Shown: positions 60,974-64,000 of the stretch, piece after piece
Layout: each line of letters opens with the position of its first letter
How positions within the stretch are numbered: the stretch's first letter is position 1
Source: Maricaulis sp048270265
GTDB taxonomy: Bacteria > Pseudomonadota > Alphaproteobacteria > Caulobacterales > Maricaulaceae
DNA: 64,000 nucleotides
Assembly: GCF_048270265.1 (NCBI RefSeq)
Contig: NZ_JBLWTD010000002.1
Span: 1-64,000, forward strand
Reading direction: 5' to 3'
Translations under genes and position numbers: made by a program
The notes under the pieces: generated by a model
What the model saw: only the letters and a program-made list of their open reading frames with translations
Databases searched by the model: none
What the model was told of the DNA's origin: nothing

Positions 60974-61204
60974 GGATCCTTTCGTTGTCGGGTCGGCTCT
61001 GCCAGCAGGGCAGATTCCGTAGTGCCGGTTTCCGGATCGGGGATGGTCCGGTGGGTGCTTTCGCAACCAAATCCGTATACCCACCGTGTCCACGCTTTCG
61101 CGTATGGAAGCATTTAGGCCTTCCCTGCGGCAATTCCAATGATATGACCGCACCCGAATGATACTTTTTTCAGCATCGACCTATTGAGCGAACGGAATTT
61201 TCCC

Positions 61205-62596
61205 ATGGCATCCCTCACCCTTTTCGACACGATGGCCCGTCACAAGCGCCCGTTCGAACCGATCGATCCGGACCGGGTGACGATGTATGTCTGCGGCCCG
61301 ACGGTTTATAATTACGCCCATATCGGCAATGCGCGTCCGGTCGTCGTGTTCGACGTCCTGTACCGTATCCTACGCCGGGAATTCGGCGTGGATCACGTCG
61401 TCTATGCGCGAAACATCACCGATGTTGACGACAAGATCATTGCGGCCGCGAAGGAGCTCGGCGAGCCGATTTCCGAGATCACGGAAAAATTCGCGGCGAT
61501 CTACAATGCCGACATGGCCGCGCTGGGCGCCCTGCCGCCCACCATCACACCCAAGGCGACCGAGCATATCGGCCAGATGATCGGCATGATCCAGTCGCTG
61601 GTCTATGGTGGCCATGCCTATGAGGCGGACGGGCATGTCCTGTTCGATGTCGATTCCTACGAGAAATACGGCAAGCTCTCCAATCGTGATCTCGACGAGA
61701 TGATCGCCGGCGCCCGGGTCGAAGTGGCCTCCTACAAGCGCAATCCGGCCGACTTCGTGTTGTGGAAGCCGGCTGCCGATGACGAGCCGGGCTGGGACAG
61801 CCAGTGGGGCCGCGGCCGTCCGGGCTGGCACCTGGAATGTTCAGCGATGACGGCGGCACATCTCGGTGACACGATCGATATCCATGGCGGCGGCGTTGAT
61901 CTCGTCTTCCCGCACCATGAAAACGAGATTGCCCAGTCGGTCTGTGCCCATGACGGCGCGCCGATGGCCAATTACTGGCTCCATAACGGCTTTCTCACAA
62001 TGGGCACCGACAAGATGTCGAAATCCCTCGGCAATGTTCAGCTCGTCCATGATCTCACGGAACGCTATTCCGGCGAGGTGCTGCGCTATGCCCTGCTGAC
62101 GGCGCATTATCGCGCGCCGCTGACCTGGACGACGGATCTTCTGACCAAGACCCGCCGGGCGCTGGACCGCGTCTATGGAGTCCTGCGCCGGCTCGGCGCT
62201 GTCGAAGCGGCACAGACCGAGGCGCCCGAGGCTTTCCTTGAAGCGCTCTATGACGACCTCAACACGCCCAAGGCTCTATCGGAACTGTTCCAGATCGCCG
62301 GCGAGGCCAACAAGGCAGAAACCGGTGAAGACAAGGCCCGCGCCAAGGGCGAACTGCTCGCCGCCGGTGCCTTGCTCGGGATTGGCCAGGGCGATCCGGA
62401 CGAATGGTTCGGTCTCAATGAGCTTGATGCCGCCGAGCGTACCGCGATCGATGATCTGATCGTCAAACGCCAGGTCGCTCGCGAGACCAAGGACTGGGCT
62501 GCCGCTGACGCGGTGCGCGCCGAGCTGACCGCGCTCAATGTCCAGGTCGATGACGGCCCGGAAGGCTCGACCTGGCGCAAGCTGGATCAGGCCTGA
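61205..62596 (+). CDS. cysS: Cysteinyl-tRNA synthetase
   Basis: 463 residues. Start ATG 61205 (GGA upstream); a TTG at 61184 was rejected. Class I synthetase with zinc-binding cysteine in YVCGPTVYNYAHIGNARP (the HIGN form of HIGH), WHLECSAMTAAHLGDTIDIHGGG, HHENEIAQS (zinc ligands) and DKMSKSLGN (KMSKS loop, near 270). The C-terminal helical domain ends normally. The acidic gene at 62596 shares one base with its stop. Confidence 0.97.
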   Translation: MASLTLFDTMARHKRPFEPIDPDRVTMYVCGPTVYNYAHIGNARPVVVFDVLYRILRREFGVDHVVYARNITDVDDKIIAAAKELGEPISEITEKFAAIYNADMAALGALPPTITPKATEHIGQMIGMIQSLVYGGHAYEADGHVLFDVDSYEKYGKLSNRDLDEMIAGARVEVASYKRNPADFVLWKPAADDEPGWDSQWGRGRPGWHLECSAMTAAHLGDTIDIHGGGVDLVFPHHENEIAQSVCAHDGAPMANYWLHNGFLTMGTDKMSKSLGNVQLVHDLTERYSGEVLRYALLTAHYRAPLTWTTDLLTKTRRALDRVYGVLRRLGAVEAAQTEAPEAFLEALYDDLNTPKALSELFQIAGEANKAETGEDKARAKGELLAAGALLGIGQGDPDEWFGLNELDAAERTAIDDLIVKRQVARETKDWAAADAVRAELTALNVQVDDGPEGSTWRKLDQA

Positions 62597-62892
62597 TGGC
62601 GCTCACCGGCTTTAATGTCCTGGTCCAGGTCGAGGATGCGGTTGGCGAGGGCTTCGTCACCTATGGTGTCGTCGCCGCCGACAAGGACCAGGCCTGCAAG
62701 CTCGCAGCCGGCGCAGCGCAGGCGGAAGGCTTCTGGAATGTCGAGATCGACGAGGCCTGGTGTCCCGAGGGCGTGGATCCGGCCGATCTCGGCGATATCC
62801 CCGAAGTGCTGGGCCGGACCGAGCCGACCTATCTTGACGAGGATGAGCTCGACGAGGCCGATGAGCCGGCCCCGGATGATGACGAGGAATAG
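62596..62892 (+). CDS. Small acidic protein coupled to cysS
   Basis: 98 residues. N-terminal half is an ordered alpha/beta patch (FNVLVQVEDAVGEGFVTYGVVAADKDQA, then EGFWNVEIDEAWCPEG) and the last 40 residues are strongly acidic (DEDELDEADEPAPDDDEE). Start ATG overlaps the cysS stop (TGATG), so expression is coupled. No family recognised. The position right behind cysS suggests a link to translation or to the Fe-S scaffold gene 424 bp away, but that is speculation. Confidence 0.8.
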   Translation: MALTGFNVLVQVEDAVGEGFVTYGVVAADKDQACKLAAGAAQAEGFWNVEIDEAWCPEGVDPADLGDIPEVLGRTEPTYLDEDELDEADEPAPDDDEE

Positions 62893-62958
62893 GGTCGCCA
62901 AAAGCATTGACGCCCCATACATGTAGTGTCACTCTTTACGTATCTCACGAAATGTGGT

Positions 62959-63030
62959 ATGAGGCCCTGTCTTTTAATCCGGCGCGAACAGCGCCTCGAC
63001 CAAAGGTCGGATTAAAAGACAGGGCCTCAT
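62959..63030. repeat. Perfect 23-bp inverted repeat with 26-bp spacer
   Basis: The 23-nt arms at 62959-62981 and 63008-63030 are exact reverse complements (ATGAGGCCC... on the left). The spacer has its own GCGC/GCGC pair. No T-tract follows on either strand, so it is not a plain terminator. It may be a MITE-like mobile remnant or the core of a structured RNA. It sits in a 424-bp gene-poor gap (62893-63316) that is otherwise AT-richer than the surroundings. Confidence 0.8.
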
Positions 63031-63074
63031 CGCGTAAATGCCATTTGCGCGCCAAAAAGTTCAATATTTTCAAC

Positions 63075-63170
63075 ATGTTACTGATTCCCGTGGTTTGGTT
63101 TCTAACGACAGTTGCCGATTCGCTCGGGCAACTCTTGAACGCTTGGATTATGCACTATTTTGGCCCGTAA
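63075..63170 (+). CDS. Possible 31-residue hydrophobic peptide
   Basis: An ATG frame after the inverted repeat encodes a mostly apolar peptide (MLLIPVVWFLTTVADSLG...) that could form one membrane helix. There is no convincing Shine-Dalgarno and base composition differs from neighbours, so it may be chance. Listed because the gap is otherwise empty. Confidence 0.2.
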   Translation: MLLIPVVWFLTTVADSLGQLLNAWIMHYFGP

Positions 63171-63316
63171 GCCCATGTTCAATAAGCGACTTTCTCGATA
63201 TTAGGGGCGTGTTCTTCCTTGCCCGGAGGGCGCGGGCGTTTTGGAGTGTAGTGTGATGTCTGCGAGCCGCACGACATCTGGCGGCCACCAACAAAAACCC
63301 CTATATTCCCGTCAAG

Positions 63317-63769
63317 ATGACAGACGATCTCTACTCCAACGCCGTTTTGCGGCTCGCGGCGGACATTCCGCGCATCGGACGCCTCGCGCATCCGCAAGCC
63401 TCCGTGCGCAAGGTGTCGCGCCTGTGCGGCTCGGAGATTGAACTCGACATCATCGTCCAGTCCGGCCATGTCGCCGATCTCGCCTTGCGGGTGAAAGCCT
63501 GCGCCTTGGGGCAGGCCTCGGCCTCGATCCTGGCCCGCGCCGCCGTCGGCGCCTCGCTGCGCGAACTGGAACTGGCGCGCGACAGTCTCAAGACGATGCT
63601 GAAACAGTCCGGCCCTGCGCCGCGCGGCCGTTTTGCCGAATTGCAGCTGCTGCAAAGTGCGCGTGCCTATCCGGCGCGGCACCAGTCTATCCTGCTGGCC
63701 TTCGATGCCGCCGTCGAGGCGGTGACCCGCGCGACTGCGACCCGCCTCGCAACCCCGCTGACCGGCTAG
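63317..63769 (+). CDS. Iron-sulfur cluster assembly scaffold (IscU/NifU-N-like)
   Basis: 150 residues. An N-terminal YSNAVLRLAADIPRIGRL region precedes cysteines at RLCGSEIELD (about 37) and KACALGQASASIL (about 62), matching the first two scaffold cysteines of IscU. The third cysteine of classical IscU is not present, as in many alphaproteobacterial paralogues. The protein would hold a nascent Fe-S cluster. It is followed by yidD, an arrangement common in alphaproteobacteria. Confidence 0.82.
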   Translation: MTDDLYSNAVLRLAADIPRIGRLAHPQASVRKVSRLCGSEIELDIIVQSGHVADLALRVKACALGQASASILARAAVGASLRELELARDSLKTMLKQSGPAPRGRFAELQLLQSARAYPARHQSILLAFDAAVEAVTRATATRLATPLTG

Positions 63770-63917
63770 GGTTGTTCGTACCTGCCCAGCCGGCAGGATG
63801 AAGCGGACAGCCCGGAAAAAGCAGACAAACCCAACCTCATTTCAATGCGGCCGGCCGCGCGCCTCTCATCTCGACAGTGGACAGGGCGCAGTGCGGCGTT
63901 AAAAGGCTTGAATCCAA

Positions 63918-64000
63918 ATGCGTTCGAGCGACGGGATAAACAAGGCCAAGGGGCCGATGGGATGGTTGATGGTCGGCGCGATCCGCGTCTATCAATACAG
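63918..64000 (+). CDS. yidD: Membrane protein insertion efficiency factor YidD, N-terminal fragment
   Basis: The frame from the ATG at 63918 runs to the window end and includes GWLMVGAIRVYQY, the characteristic start of YidD proteins (a short amphipathic helix with the IRxYQ motif). The rest is outside the window. YidD aids YidC-mediated insertion. The preceding 148-bp gap shows no other feature. Confidence 0.75.
   Translation, partial: MRSSDGINKAKGPMGWLMVGAIRVYQY

Noticed and set aside
62907..63170. 87-codon frame across the inverted repeat
   Set aside because: It starts before the palindrome and reads through it; composition is not protein-like. Only the last 31 codons are kept as a low-confidence peptide.

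Overview
The window looks like a chromosomal segment of a GC-rich marine alphaproteobacterium of the Caulobacterales/Maricaulales type. This is an inference from gene order and protein style: zapA - 6S RNA - 5-formyl-THF cyclo-ligase, metF with a two-piece metH, ruvCAB - ybgC - tolQRAB - pal - cpoB - tilS - ftsH - folP, an IscU-like scaffold followed by yidD, TonB receptors, and an enlarged set of small oxidoreductases. No rRNA, tRNA, insertion sequence or CRISPR array was seen.

Layout. 0-8.8 kb: a tightly packed plus-strand run (2-hydroxyacid dehydrogenase, inositol-phosphatase-like enzyme, keto-pentenoate-hydratase-like protein, GlmS, WbpE-like aminotransferase, CysD, CysNC), joining amino-sugar supply to sulfate activation. 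8.8-11.5 kb, minus strand: CysQ and an SLC13-type anion transporter complete a sulfate/PAPS module. 11.5-15 kb: glycosyltransferase, an unknown membrane-anchored protein, and the zapA/6S RNA/cyclo-ligase locus, followed by about 500 bp of repeats and unexplained structured sequence. 15.4-23 kb: the methyl cycle, with ahcY and metK on the minus strand and metF-metH1-metH2 divergent from them. 23-33 kb: YmdB-like phosphodiesterase, mannose-1-P guanylyltransferase, YebC, AGE-family epimerase, Pgi and transketolase, with two paralogous membrane-anchored beta-propellers. 33.9-37.1 kb: a JmjC oxygenase and three tandem paralogous Tat-signal proteins built of Asp/Gly/Arg-rich repeats. 37.4-50.6 kb: recombination (RuvCAB), the Tol-Pal envelope system, TilS, FtsH, FolP, a GST and an SMR exporter. 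50.6-54.1 kb, minus strand: M24 peptidase, a redoxin-like/prolyl-hydroxylase-like fusion, and an RluD-type pseudouridine synthase. 54.2-58.5 kb: TonB receptor plus PhoD phosphatase behind a candidate Pho box. 58.5-60.3 kb: a HipBA toxin-antitoxin pair with an operator array. 60.3-64 kb: FolE, CysS, an acidic small protein, a long perfect inverted repeat, the Fe-S scaffold and the start of YidD.

The least explained object is the trio at 35.2-37.1 kb. These are three adjacent genes with near-identical twin-arginine leaders and 4 to 9 copies of a roughly 20-residue TDSDxGxxxDPxGRGRG repeat. Each is followed by its own GC-rich hairpin, and they lie next to a Fe(II)/2-oxoglutarate protein hydroxylase gene. 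Their function is unknown.

Regulatory signals that could be read from sequence are: three 7-mers at exact 11-bp spacing ahead of the TonB receptor (Pho-box-like), an AT-rich imperfect palindrome between metK and metF (SahR-like), a structured metK leader with a TTG start, and inverted and repeated 19-mers over the hipB promoter and start codon. All were read by eye without searches or folding programs.
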